NCBI GenBank assembly: GCA_030067055.1
Contig: JASJAL010000062.1
Coordinates: forward strand, 1 to 26,426
Direction of reading: 5' to 3'
DNA length: 26,426 nucleotides
Origin: Kiloniellales bacterium
GTDB taxonomy: Bacteria; Pseudomonadota; Alphaproteobacteria; Kiloniellales; JAKSBE01
The notes under the pieces are model-generated. The model ran no database searches and was not told the origin of the DNA. It saw nothing but the letters and a program-made list of their open reading frames with translations. Shown here piece by piece: positions 1-8,034 of the stretch (position 1 is the first letter of the stretch; each line of letters begins with the position of its first letter). The translations under genes and the position numbers were made by a program.

Positions 1-990
1 GCCCTCCCCTCTGTTGCCTTCGGCGATTCTGAGGCGGTCCGGCCCGGTGATTGGGTCATCGCCGTCGGCAACCCCTTCGGCCTTGGCGGTTCCGTGACCG
101 CCGGCATCGTCTCCGCCCGCGGGCGCGACCTGCCCGGCGGCAGCATCATCGACTTCTTGCAGATCGACGCGCCGATCAACAAGGGCAACTCGGGCGGTCC
201 GGCTTTCGACATGGACGGCAAGGTGATCGGCGTGAACACCGCGATCTACTCGCCTAACGGCGGCAGCGTTGGCATCGGCTTCGCAATTCCCTCCGAGGTG
301 GCCAGCGACGTGATCGCCGAGCTGCGCGAGCACGGCAAGGTCGATCGGGGCTGGCTGGGCGTTAGGATCCAGGCGGTCACGCCGGAGTTCGCCGAAGGTT
401 TCCGCCTCGACGAGGCCAAGGGTGCGCTGATCTCGACCGTCACGCCGGAAAGCCCGGCCGCGGAGGCGGGGCTCGAGACCGGCGACGTGATCCTGTCCTG
501 GGACGGCAAGTCCGTCGAGGACCTCAAGGACCTGCCCCGGCTCGTCGCCTTCACGCCTGTCGGCAAGACCGTCGAGGTCGAGATCTGGCGCGACGGCGAC
601 CGCGAGACCCTGGAAGTCGTGACCGGCCGTGCGCCTGGCGAGCAGAAGCTGGCCGCGGTCGACGGCTCGAAGGACAGCGACGATGTCCGCCTGCCCGGCA
701 CCGGCCTGACGGTCGCGACCCTGACCGCCGAGAGCCGGGCCCGCTTCGGCATCGACGAGAACATCGAAGGCGTGGTCATCCTGCGCGTCGAGCGCGGCAG
801 CCTGGCTGCCGGCGAGGGACTGCGCCGTGGCGACGTCATCCGCAGCCTGGCTTCGGAGGCCATCGAGACGGCAGCCGACGCCAAGCGCGAGATCGAACAA
901 ATCAAGGCCGAGGGTCTGGAAGTGGTGACGCTCCTGGTTTCCAGGGACGGCGTCGAGACCTTCTTCGCCCTTCGGCTGAGGAACGCATAG
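1..990 (+). CDS. degP: DegP/HtrA-family periplasmic serine protease (5' truncated)
   Basis: This is the C-terminal 329 residues of a Do-family serine protease and chaperone that degrades misfolded envelope proteins in the periplasm. The frame is open from base 1, so the start, signal peptide and the His and Asp of the catalytic triad lie off the window. What is visible is the end of the trypsin-like domain, including GNPFGLG and the nucleophile motif GNSGGP with Ser at fragment residue 64. Two PDZ domains follow, at roughly residues 114-215 and 230-327. Two PDZ domains fit DegP/MucD rather than single-PDZ DegS. A hairpin terminator follows, and then a two-component system, which suggests an envelope-stress locus. 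The family call is firm; the choice among DegP, DegQ and MucD is not. Confidence 0.93.
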   Translation, partial: ALPSVAFGDSEAVRPGDWVIAVGNPFGLGGSVTAGIVSARGRDLPGGSIIDFLQIDAPINKGNSGGPAFDMDGKVIGVNTAIYSPNGGSVGIGFAIPSEVASDVIAELREHGKVDRGWLGVRIQAVTPEFAEGFRLDEAKGALISTVTPESPAAEAGLETGDVILSWDGKSVEDLKDLPRLVAFTPVGKTVEVEIWRDGDRETLEVVTGRAPGEQKLAAVDGSKDSDDVRLPGTGLTVATLTAESRARFGIDENIEGVVILRVERGSLAAGEGLRRGDVIRSLASEAIETAADAKREIEQIKAEGLEVVTLLVSRDGVETFFALRLRNA

Positions 991-1032
991 AACTGGACAT
1001 ACCCTCCTCTCCTAACCAGAACCAGAGGGTTT

Positions 1033-1078
1033 CCGCGTCGGACTGCCAGGAAGGCACGTCCGACGCGGTCGTTTTCGG
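1033..1078 (+). terminator. Rho-independent terminator after the degP-like gene
   Basis: A perfect 11-bp stem, CCGCGTCGGAC at 1033-1043 paired with GTCCGACGCGG at 1058-1068, closes a 14-nt loop. It is followed by TCGTTTTCGG, a short T-rich tail. It lies 43 bases after the protease stop, and probably separates the protease transcript from the two-component genes. Confidence 0.65.
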
Positions 1079-1106
1079 GCCGGCTTCACGCGAAACCGGC
1101 AGAACG

Positions 1107-1115
1107 TGCTAGAAT
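1107..1115 (+). promoter_or_regulatory. Extended -10 promoter element for the response regulator
   Basis: TGC followed by TAGAAT (hexamer at 1110-1115) matches an extended -10 box with five of six consensus bases. It lies about 70 nt before the regulator start. No good -35 is visible, which extended -10 promoters tolerate. A short inverted repeat, GCCGG/CCGGC, lies just upstream and could be an operator. Confidence 0.4.
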
Positions 1116-1186
1116 GACGCCAATTCGGAACGCCGGGGCCCCGGCCTTGGACAAGACCCCGGAACAGCCTCGAACGACTGGGTGAA

Positions 1187-1864
1187 ATGCGGGTATTGAT
1201 CGTCGAGGACGACAAAGAGACGGCCGGCTATATCGCCAAGGGCCTGAAAGAATCGGGCTACAGCGCCACGGTGGCGACCGACGGCAAGGAAGGCCTGCTT
1301 ATAGCCGCCAGCGAGGACTTCGACCTGGCCATCGTCGATCGCATGCTGCCGGGCCTGGACGGCCTCTCGCTGGTCGAGACCCTGCGCAGCACCGGCAAGG
1401 AGTTGCCGATCGTCTTCCTCAGCGCGATGGGCAGCGTCGAGGAGCGGGTCAAAGGCCTGCGCGGCGGCGCCGACGACTACCTGGTCAAGCCCTTCGCCTT
1501 CTCCGAGCTCCTGGCCAGGATCGAAGTCCTACTCCGCCGCGGCAGCGTCAGCGGCGCGGAAACCCATCTGCGCGTCGGCGACCTGGAGCTGGATCTGCTG
1601 TCCCGCAGCGTGCGCCGCGGCGAAACGCCGATCGACCTGCAGCCCCGGGAGTTCAAGATTCTGGAATACCTGATGCGCAACACGGGCCGTGTGGTCACCC
1701 GGGTCATGCTGCTCGAGAACGTTTGGGATTACCATTTCGATCCGCAGACCAACGTCGTCGACGTTCACATCTCGCGGCTGCGGCAGAAGATCGACAAGGG
1801 CTTCGATAAGCCCCTGCTGCACACCGTGCGCGGCGCAGGATATCGTCTCCGTGAGCCCGACTAG
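1187..1864 (+). CDS. OmpR/PhoB-family response regulator
   Basis: This 225-residue DNA-binding response regulator is a standard length for the family. The receiver domain spans residues 1-115 with the acidic pair at Asp8/Asp9, the phospho-acceptor Asp51 (in IVDRMLPG), the switch Ser79 and the conserved Lys101-Pro102. A winged-helix domain at about 128-222 ends in the typical VRGAGYRL motif. The ATG at 1187 is used because the receiver fold starts immediately after it (MRVLIVEDD). The 3' end overlaps the GTG start of the adjacent kinase, so the two are co-transcribed and probably translationally coupled. It sits downstream of a degP-like gene, suggesting cell-envelope stress as the input, but that is inference. 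The closest named groups would be QseB/PmrA/TctD-like regulators. Confidence 0.95.
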   Translation: MRVLIVEDDKETAGYIAKGLKESGYSATVATDGKEGLLIAASEDFDLAIVDRMLPGLDGLSLVETLRSTGKELPIVFLSAMGSVEERVKGLRGGADDYLVKPFAFSELLARIEVLLRRGSVSGAETHLRVGDLELDLLSRSVRRGETPIDLQPREFKILEYLMRNTGRVVTRVMLLENVWDYHFDPQTNVVDVHISRLRQKIDKGFDKPLLHTVRGAGYRLREPD

Positions 1865-3317
1865 ACTGTTCCGATCGCGGATCTTCCAGTTCGCGCTGAT
1901 CTACCTTTGCTTCTTCGGAGCCACGGTGGGCTTGATCGGCTGGATCGTTTTCGACGTGGCCAAGGAATCGGTCTCGCGCCAGATTGAGGCCACCATCGAC
2001 GCCGAGATCACCGGCCTGGTCGAGCAGTACAACCAACGCGGCCTGTCTGGCCTGGTCGAAGCAATTCGCCGTCGCACCGCCGATCAGGACCGCTCTCGCG
2101 GCCTCTACCTTCTTTCCGACCATCGAAACCGGGTGCTGGCGGGCAACCTCAGCGGCTGGCCCGACGAACGAACGGATCCCCAGGGCTGGGTGACCTTCCG
2201 CCTGGGCTTCCCGGAGTCCGAAGGCGGCGGGACCAATTTCGGCCGGGCCCGGGTCCTGACTGGCAACGGATTCAAGCTCTTGGTCGGCCACGACGAGCGC
2301 GAGCGGACCTGGGTCCAGTCGACCATCCTCTGGACCCTGGTCGGCAGCCTGGCGGCCACGGTCACGGTGGCGCTCCTGGGCGCCGTCTTCATGAGCCGAG
2401 CCCTGCTGCGGCGGATCGACGCGATCACCGTGACCAGCCGCGAGATCATGGCCGGCGACCTCAGCCAGCGGGTGCCGGCCAGCGGCCGCGGCGACGAGTT
2501 CGACCGCTTGGCTGCGAACCTCAACGCCATGCTCGACCGGATCGAGGACCTGATCACGGGGATCAAGCAGGTTTCGAACAATATCGCCCACGACCTGCGC
2601 AGCCCTCTGGCACGCCTGCGCAGCCGGCTTGAGGTCACCCTAATGGAGCCGCCCGATGCCGATAGCTATCGAGTCGCGCTGGAGAAGACCATCAGCGAGG
2701 CCGATCACCTGCTCCAGACCTTCAATGCCTTGCTCAGCATCGCCCAGGCGGAAGCCGGCGCGCCGCGCCGCAACTTCGCCGACGTCGACCTCTCGGCAGG
2801 CGCCCGGGATGCCGCCGAGCTCTACGAACCCCTGGCCGAGGAGAAGGACCTGCACTTGGCGGTCGAGGTTGCCGAGGGGATCCGCCTTCAAGGCGACCAG
2901 CACCTCCTGTTCCAGGCCCTGGTCAACCTGCTGGACAACGCCATCAAGTTCTCGCCCGCGGGCGGCAGCATCGAGTTGAGCCTCCGCCGGGAGGGCGCGC
3001 GCGCGGCCCTGACGGTCGCCGATCGGGGCCCCGGGATCCCGGAATCCCTGCGTGAGCGCGCGCTGGAGCGCTTCTTCCGCTTGGAAGAGAGTCGCAGCAC
3101 GCCGGGCAGCGGCCTGGGCCTCAGCCTGGTCGCCGCCGTCGCCCGCTTGCACGACGGCCGAATCGTGCTGGAAGACAACCAGCCGGGCCTCCGGGCCGTG
3201 CTCGATCTGCCGCTGAACGACAAGCCACCAAAGCCGGCAAAACTTCAGAAGCAATCGACGGCCGCCGAGCCTCAATCGGCGCCGGGCCTCAAGCCGTCTT
3301 CCGAAGCAGCATCGTGA
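1851..3317 (+). CDS. HAMP-domain sensor histidine kinase
   Basis: This is an inner-membrane sensor kinase of 488 residues, partner of the upstream regulator. I chose the GTG at 1851 because it overlaps the regulator's stop and puts a transmembrane helix right at the N terminus; the open frame extends further upstream but inside the regulator gene. Order: TM1 at about 11-35, a periplasmic sensor of about 120 residues with no domain I recognise, TM2 at about 157-182, HAMP, HisKA with phospho-acceptor His247 (NIAHDLRSPL), then the ATPase domain with the N-box NLLDN (Asn363), DRGPGIP and GSGLGLSL. The last 45 residues are Lys/Pro/Ser/Ala-rich and look disordered. The stop lies 29 bp inside the 3' end of the convergent methyltransferase gene. 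Confidence 0.93.
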   Translation: MSPTRLFRSRIFQFALIYLCFFGATVGLIGWIVFDVAKESVSRQIEATIDAEITGLVEQYNQRGLSGLVEAIRRRTADQDRSRGLYLLSDHRNRVLAGNLSGWPDERTDPQGWVTFRLGFPESEGGGTNFGRARVLTGNGFKLLVGHDERERTWVQSTILWTLVGSLAATVTVALLGAVFMSRALLRRIDAITVTSREIMAGDLSQRVPASGRGDEFDRLAANLNAMLDRIEDLITGIKQVSNNIAHDLRSPLARLRSRLEVTLMEPPDADSYRVALEKTISEADHLLQTFNALLSIAQAEAGAPRRNFADVDLSAGARDAAELYEPLAEEKDLHLAVEVAEGIRLQGDQHLLFQALVNLLDNAIKFSPAGGSIELSLRREGARAALTVADRGPGIPESLRERALERFFRLEESRSTPGSGLGLSLVAAVARLHDGRIVLEDNQPGLRAVLDLPLNDKPPKPAKLQKQSTAAEPQSAPGLKPSSEAAS

Positions 3318-4092
3318 AGCTCATCGGCGGCCGGAGGGCCGCCTTGCCGAGCTCGGGAAAGGTGTTGGAGATATCCTCCGGCCGCTCCTCGAAATGGGTC
3401 AGCTCGAAGCCCCGCCCGAGTGCGACGGTGACGATGTCCGAGAGCTTGTGCGGGAACCAGTAGTTGGACCCGGCGCCGTAGTCCGTGTCGCCGTAGTAGT
3501 CCAGGCCACCGGTCTCCTCGACCGCTCCGGATTTGAAATAGCTGTGGCGCAGCTGCGGCGGGTCGACGGGATCGCCGGGCTCGAACATGTTCAGCGCCGG
3601 GTGCTGCTCGTGTATCAGGAACAGCCCACCGGGCCGCAAGAGGCGCGCCGGGACCGCAAGAAAGGCCTCCAGGTCCGGCATCCAATTGAGCACTCCGATG
3701 GTGACCAGCACCAAGTCGAAGGCCGCGTCGTAGTCCTGCGGCACCTGGCTAATCTCGGTCTCGAGGAAATCGCAGGCGATGCCGCCGGCTGCGGCGAGAG
3801 CCCGCGCTTGCTCGAGGAAGCGGGCGGAGAAGTCGAAGCCGACGCAGCGCCCCGCGCCCAGGTTCTTGACCGAGAGGATCTCGCGGCCGTTGTTGCAGCA
3901 GAGCTGGGCAACATCCCTACCCTCGATCCCGATCTCGCACAGCAGCTCGGTCTCGACCGGTTCCAGGCAGCTGTAGCCGGGCTGGCGGAAAGCGGCCAGC
4001 AGCTGCTCATGGTTGCGCCGCGCGTGGACCGGCGCGACCTCGTCCCAGGCGGCTCGGTTCGCCGCCACGTAGTCCCTGGAATCCTTGATCAT
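3289..4092 (-). CDS. Class I SAM-dependent methyltransferase, substrate unknown
   Basis: This is a 267-residue protein with a Rossmann methyltransferase core. AdoMet-binding features are the acidic strand end in CVGFDFSARFLEQAR and the post-core segment LVLVTIGVLNWMPDLEAF followed by LLRPGGLFLIHEQHP, which is motif-typical. The usual glycine-rich motif I is replaced by DVAQLCCNNGRE, a variant seen in one group of these enzymes. The ATG at 4092 is preceded by AAGGGA at good spacing; an in-frame ATG at 4119 would add nine residues. The gene is divergent from the amine dehydrogenase, sharing a 132-bp intergenic region, and its 3' end overlaps the kinase gene by 29 bp. The substrate cannot be read from the sequence; a role in amine metabolism is only a guess from the neighbour. 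Confidence 0.88.
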   Translation of the reverse strand: MIKDSRDYVAANRAAWDEVAPVHARRNHEQLLAAFRQPGYSCLEPVETELLCEIGIEGRDVAQLCCNNGREILSVKNLGAGRCVGFDFSARFLEQARALAAAGGIACDFLETEISQVPQDYDAAFDLVLVTIGVLNWMPDLEAFLAVPARLLRPGGLFLIHEQHPALNMFEPGDPVDPPQLRHSYFKSGAVEETGGLDYYGDTDYGAGSNYWFPHKLSDIVTVALGRGFELTHFEERPEDISNTFPELGKAALRPPMSFTMLLRKTA

Positions 4093-4224
4093 GTGCCGGG
4101 TCCCTTGCCGGATCGCCATTCCCGGGCGCAAGGCTTGCACCCTCGGAAGAGTGGCTGTCTGATAACGCCGCTGGATTCGCATGTCCATGGACGAGAAGAG
4201 AGGATCGAGAGAGGAGGGCCAGCG

Positions 4225-6285
4225 ATGAGTCGCGATCCACGCTACGACCTGCTCTTCGAACCGGTCCGGATCGGCCCTGTGACGGCCCGAAACCGCTTCT
4301 ACCAGGTACCGCACTGCGCCGGCATGGGCCATCGCGAGCCCAGCGCCTCGGCCGCCATGCGTGCCATGAAGGCCGAGGGCGGCTGGGCGGTGGTCTGCAC
4401 CGAGGAGTGCGACATCCACCCGGCTTCGGAGTTCTCGCCCTACGCCGAGGCCCGGCTCTGGGACGACAAGGATATTCCGGCCCTGGCCCGCATGGCCGAG
4501 GCAGTAAAGGGCCACGGCGCCCTGGCCGGCATCGAGCTGGCCTTCAACGGTGCCGCGGCGCCGAATCGTCTCAGCCGGGAAATTCCACTGGCACCCTCGG
4601 ACACGGTGGTCGATCCCTACGACCCGGTGCAGGCCAGGGCCATGGACAAGAGCGATATTCGCGACCTCCGACGCTGGCACCGTGAGGCCGCCCTCAGGGC
4701 GCGCAGGGCCGGATTCGACATCGTCTACGTCTACGCCGGGCACGATCTCGGCCTGCCAATGCACTTCCTCTCGCGGCGCCACAACCGGCGCGGCGACGAA
4801 TACGGCGGCAGCCTGGAGAACCGGGCCCGCCTGCTGCGCGAGCTGATCGAGGACACCAAGGAGGCCGTCGGCGATAGCTGTGCGGTGGCGGTCCGTCTGG
4901 CGGTCGACGAGCTCCTGGGCGAGCAAGGATTGACCGCCGAGGCCGAGGGCCGTGAGGTCATCGAGCTGCTGGCCGAGCTGCCGGACCTCTGGGACGTCAA
5001 CGTCAGCGGCTGGCCGAACGATTCCCAGACCGCCCGATTCGGCCCCGAAGGCGCACAGGAGGCCTACGTGGCCTTCGTCAAGCAGGTCACCAGCAAGCCG
5101 GTGGTCGGGGTCGGACGCTTCACCTCGCCCGACGCCATGGTTTCGCAGATCAAGCGCGGCGTGCTCGACATGATCGGCGCGGCCCGGCCGTCGATCGCCG
5201 ATCCCTTTCTGCCGCGCAAGATCGAAGAGGGCCGGCTGGACGAGATCCGCGAGTGCATCGGCTGCAATATCTGCGTCTCCGGCGACAACAACATCGTGCC
5301 GCTGCGCTGCACCCAGAACCCGACCATGGGCGAGGAGTGGCGGCGCGGCTGGCATCCGGAGGTCATTCCGCCCAAGGCTTCCGAAGACCGAATCCTGGTG
5401 GTCGGGGCCGGCCCGGCCGGCCTGGAGTGCGCCCGCGCAGCCGGACAGCGCGGCTACGCCGTGACTCTGGCCGAGGCCGGCCGCGAGCTCGGCGGCCGGG
5501 TCAGCCTGGAAAGCCGCCTGCCCGGCCTCGCGACCTGGGCCCGGGTGCGCGACTACCGCTTGGGCCGCTTGGCGGTCCTGCCCAACGTCGAGATCTATCG
5601 GGAGAGCCGGCTGGACGCCGACCAGATCCTGGAGTTCGGCTTCGAGCGGGTGATCCTGGCCACCGGATCGGCCTGGCGCCGGGACGGGATCGGCCGCGCC
5701 CTGCGCCAGCCCCTGGAGGGCCGCGACCGCCCCGAGGTCCTGACGCCCGACGACCTCCTGGCCGGACGCGTGCCGGCCGGCCAGGTGCTGATCTACGATG
5801 ACGACCACTACTATCTGGGCGGCGTCCTGGCCGAGAAGTTGCGCCGCGACGGCCTGGCGGTGACCCTGGCGACGCCCGCGCCCGACGTCTCGCACTGGAC
5901 CCATAACACCTTGGAACAGAACAATATCCAGAGGCGACTTCTGGAGCTGGACGTGGCCCTGTGGCCGCATCGGAAGCTGGCCGCGATCCATGAGGGGGAG
6001 GCCGAGCTGGCCTGCGTTTTCACCGGGCGCCGCGAGCGCTTGCCGACGGCGAGCGTCGTCCTGGTCACCGCGCGGCGCCCGTCGGACGAGGTCTATCGGG
6101 CCCTGATTCAAAGGCCCGAGGCGCTGGCCGAGGCGGGTATCAAGTCGCTCAGGCGAATCGGCGACTGCCTGGCGCCGGGCACGATCGCCGCGGCGGTTTA
6201 TTCTGGACACCTTGCGGCAAGAGGATTAGACCAAAAGGAGTATCATGATTTCCAACGAGAGGTTGTAGCCCTCACGCCGGGCTGA
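4225..6285 (+). CDS. TMADH/histamine dehydrogenase-family amine dehydrogenase
   Basis: This 686-residue iron-sulfur flavoprotein oxidatively deaminates or demethylates an amine and would pass electrons to an electron-transfer flavoprotein. The ATG at 4225 has a strong GAGGAGGG site six bases upstream. The N-terminal TIM barrel (about 1-340) holds NRFYQVPHC with Cys31, which matches the residue that covalently binds FMN in trimethylamine dehydrogenase. Tyr170, His173 and Asp266 match its catalytic residues. Four cysteines (344, 347, 350, 362) form the [4Fe-4S] site. An FAD/ADP-binding fold begins at GAGPAG (394-399). The substrate cage differs from trimethylamine dehydrogenase: Glu61 and Asp354 replace its Tyr60 and Trp355, while Trp263 is kept. 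Asp at that last position is what I recall for histamine dehydrogenase, and the length also fits that enzyme. The substrate is unproven; no ETF genes are in the window. Confidence 0.9.
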   Translation: MSRDPRYDLLFEPVRIGPVTARNRFYQVPHCAGMGHREPSASAAMRAMKAEGGWAVVCTEECDIHPASEFSPYAEARLWDDKDIPALARMAEAVKGHGALAGIELAFNGAAAPNRLSREIPLAPSDTVVDPYDPVQARAMDKSDIRDLRRWHREAALRARRAGFDIVYVYAGHDLGLPMHFLSRRHNRRGDEYGGSLENRARLLRELIEDTKEAVGDSCAVAVRLAVDELLGEQGLTAEAEGREVIELLAELPDLWDVNVSGWPNDSQTARFGPEGAQEAYVAFVKQVTSKPVVGVGRFTSPDAMVSQIKRGVLDMIGAARPSIADPFLPRKIEEGRLDEIRECIGCNICVSGDNNIVPLRCTQNPTMGEEWRRGWHPEVIPPKASEDRILVVGAGPAGLECARAAGQRGYAVTLAEAGRELGGRVSLESRLPGLATWARVRDYRLGRLAVLPNVEIYRESRLDADQILEFGFERVILATGSAWRRDGIGRALRQPLEGRDRPEVLTPDDLLAGRVPAGQVLIYDDDHYYLGGVLAEKLRRDGLAVTLATPAPDVSHWTHNTLEQNNIQRRLLELDVALWPHRKLAAIHEGEAELACVFTGRRERLPTASVVLVTARRPSDEVYRALIQRPEALAEAGIKSLRRIGDCLAPGTIAAAVYSGHLAARGLDQKEYHDFQREVVALTPG

Positions 6286-6359
6286 TCACTCTTTGTTCGC
6301 CAAGTCAAAGGTTAAGGATTTAACACTCGGTGTCACGGCCGGGGCATTTCTGAATCCAA

Positions 6360-6378
6360 TAAGGTTTACGAGACCTTA
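6360..6378. repeat. Inverted repeat upstream of the M23 peptidase gene
   Basis: TAAGGT at 6360-6365 and ACCTTA at 6373-6378 form an inverted repeat with a 7-nt centre, directly before a TTGACA hexamer. A second one, GTTAA/TTAAC, lies at 6311-6324. They sit in the AT-richest part of this gap and may be an operator. No factor can be named. Confidence 0.3.
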
Positions 6379-6382
6379 ACAA

Positions 6383-6410
6383 TTGACAGGGCATAGTACG
6401 GCCATATTCT
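6383..6410 (+). promoter_or_regulatory. Candidate sigma-70 promoter for the M23 peptidase gene
   Basis: TTGACA at 6383-6388, a 16-nt spacer and TATTCT at 6405-6410 resemble a housekeeping promoter in an AT-rich patch of a GC-rich genome. If it is real, the TTG inside the -35 box cannot be the start codon of the following gene, even though it opens the longest frame. Confidence 0.45.
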
Positions 6411-6421
6411 TAACCCTGCGC

Positions 6422-7975
6422 GTGGGTCGGACCGCGTGGTTCAGAATTCGTTTGCGATATCAGCAGGCACAGGCAAGAAACTTGAAAATCCATCTCGGAC
6501 CACGCTGGCGACAAATCGGTCTTTACCGAACTGCAATCGTTTCCGGACTCTTACTCGGCGTGGTTGTCGCTCTCTTCGACACCGGGCCGCAGTCGCAAAC
6601 CGACCAGGCCGCTTCCGTCCGGATTCCCGAAGTCGCCCGAATCGATACCGCGGTCGCTGCGGCCGTGGTACCGCACCGCCTGTCCCAGGATCCGGCCGAC
6701 GGTGAGATCCCGGCTCTGCCCTTCATCGCCAACTACGAGCCCAAGGAGTGGGCCGTGGACGCGGCCGAGGACGGCCCCTCGCCGGTTCAGCTCGCATCGC
6801 TACCGATGGCGCGCGCCGAGGTGATCCGGGTCGAGCGCGGCGACACCCTGTTCGGCCTGCTTTCGGACCTGGGGGTCGAGCGCAAGGAAGCTCGGGCCGC
6901 GGTCGGCAGCCTCACCGACGTCTTCAATCCGAAGCACCTGCAGCCGGGCCAGGAGATCCATCTGGCGCTGCACGAGGAGAAGGGTGAGGACGGCGTGCTG
7001 GTCACGGGCTTCTCCTTCCAGCCCAACGTCGAGACCCGGGTGGTCGTCCAGCGCGACAGCGGCGGCGATTTCCAGGCCCGCAGCATCGACCGGCATCTCT
7101 ACAAGACCTACGCCGTCGCCGAGGGCACCATCGACACCAGTCTCTTCGACGCTGCGACCGACGCCGACGTCCCGCCGATCGTGCTGTCCGAGATGATTCG
7201 GGCGCTGAGCTTCGACGTCGACTTCCAGCGCGACCTGCAGCAGGGCGATACCTTCGAACTGCTCTACGAGCGTTTCCTCGACGAGACCGGTCTCGAAGTC
7301 CGCTCCGGCAACGTGCTCTATGCGGAGATCGTGCTGCGCGGCAAGCCGGTGCGCTTCTACCGGCACGAGACCTCCGAGGGCACCAGCGACTTCTTCAACG
7401 AGAATGGCGTCTCGATCCGCAAGTCCCTGATGCGGACGCCGATCGACGGCGCCCGGCTCAGCTCCGGCTTCGGGATGCGCAAGCACCCGATCCTCGGCTA
7501 CAACAAGATGCACCGCGGCACCGATTTCGCTGCCCCAAGCGGCACGCCGATCTACGCCGCCGGCGACGGTGTGGTCGAAGTGGCCAAGTGGAATGGCGGC
7601 TACGGCAAGTACATCCGGATCCGCCACAACTCGTCCTACAAGACCGCCTATGCCCACATGAAGCGCTTTGCCCGCGGCGTCACCAAGGGCAGCCGGGTCG
7701 AGCAGGGTCAGGTGATCGGCTATGTCGGCACCACCGGCCGTTCGACCGGCCCGCATCTGCACTACGAGGTCCTGCTCAACGGCCAGCAGGTCAACCCGCG
7801 CCGGATCAAGATGCCCACGGGCCGGATTTTGAAGGGCGACGAGCTGGTTGCTTTCCGGGACGCCCGGGGGCACATCGACAAGCTGCGCCTGCGCTACAAG
7901 TCTTCGCTGATCGCAGGCTTCGACTGCAAGGGCCAGCCCCAGGAAGAGCACCCCGGCCTCGCGTCCGGCTGCTGA
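6422..7975 (+). CDS. M23-family peptidoglycan metallopeptidase
   Basis: This is a membrane-anchored zinc endopeptidase that probably cleaves peptidoglycan cross-links in the periplasm, like MepM. From the GTG at 6422 it has 517 residues: a basic N terminus, one transmembrane segment (QIGLYRTAIVSGLLLGVVVALF), a linker, a LysM/OapA-like domain (EVIRVERGDTLFGLLSDLGV onward), a middle domain, and the M23 catalytic domain. Zinc ligands are visible as HRGTD (His364, Asp368) and HLH (His445, His447). The start is uncertain: the longest frame opens with a TTG at 6383 that lies in a probable -35 box, and TTG codons at 6452 and 6482 are alternatives. None has a convincing ribosome site. The C terminus ends in a short Cys-containing tail. 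It is convergent with the flavin-reductase-like gene. Confidence 0.93.
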   Translation: MGRTAWFRIRLRYQQAQARNLKIHLGPRWRQIGLYRTAIVSGLLLGVVVALFDTGPQSQTDQAASVRIPEVARIDTAVAAAVVPHRLSQDPADGEIPALPFIANYEPKEWAVDAAEDGPSPVQLASLPMARAEVIRVERGDTLFGLLSDLGVERKEARAAVGSLTDVFNPKHLQPGQEIHLALHEEKGEDGVLVTGFSFQPNVETRVVVQRDSGGDFQARSIDRHLYKTYAVAEGTIDTSLFDAATDADVPPIVLSEMIRALSFDVDFQRDLQQGDTFELLYERFLDETGLEVRSGNVLYAEIVLRGKPVRFYRHETSEGTSDFFNENGVSIRKSLMRTPIDGARLSSGFGMRKHPILGYNKMHRGTDFAAPSGTPIYAAGDGVVEVAKWNGGYGKYIRIRHNSSYKTAYAHMKRFARGVTKGSRVEQGQVIGYVGTTGRSTGPHLHYEVLLNGQQVNPRRIKMPTGRILKGDELVAFRDARGHIDKLRLRYKSSLIAGFDCKGQPQEEHPGLASGC

Positions 7976-8034
7976 GCCGCTAGCCCGCCGTTTCGCTCAA
8001 GGTTTCAAGCCAGGTCCCGCGGCGTCGCCTGCCT

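Noticed and set aside
6245..6268. AAGGAG followed by an ATG out of frame with the amine dehydrogenase, encoding MISNERL and a stop, which could be a leader peptide.
   Set aside because: It lies inside the dehydrogenase C terminus, which reads through normally, and no attenuator-like structure or gene that would need one follows.
6312..6323. TTAA-GGAT-TTAA as a CtrA binding site.
   Set aside because: The spacing between TTAA half-sites is 4, not the 7 known for CtrA.
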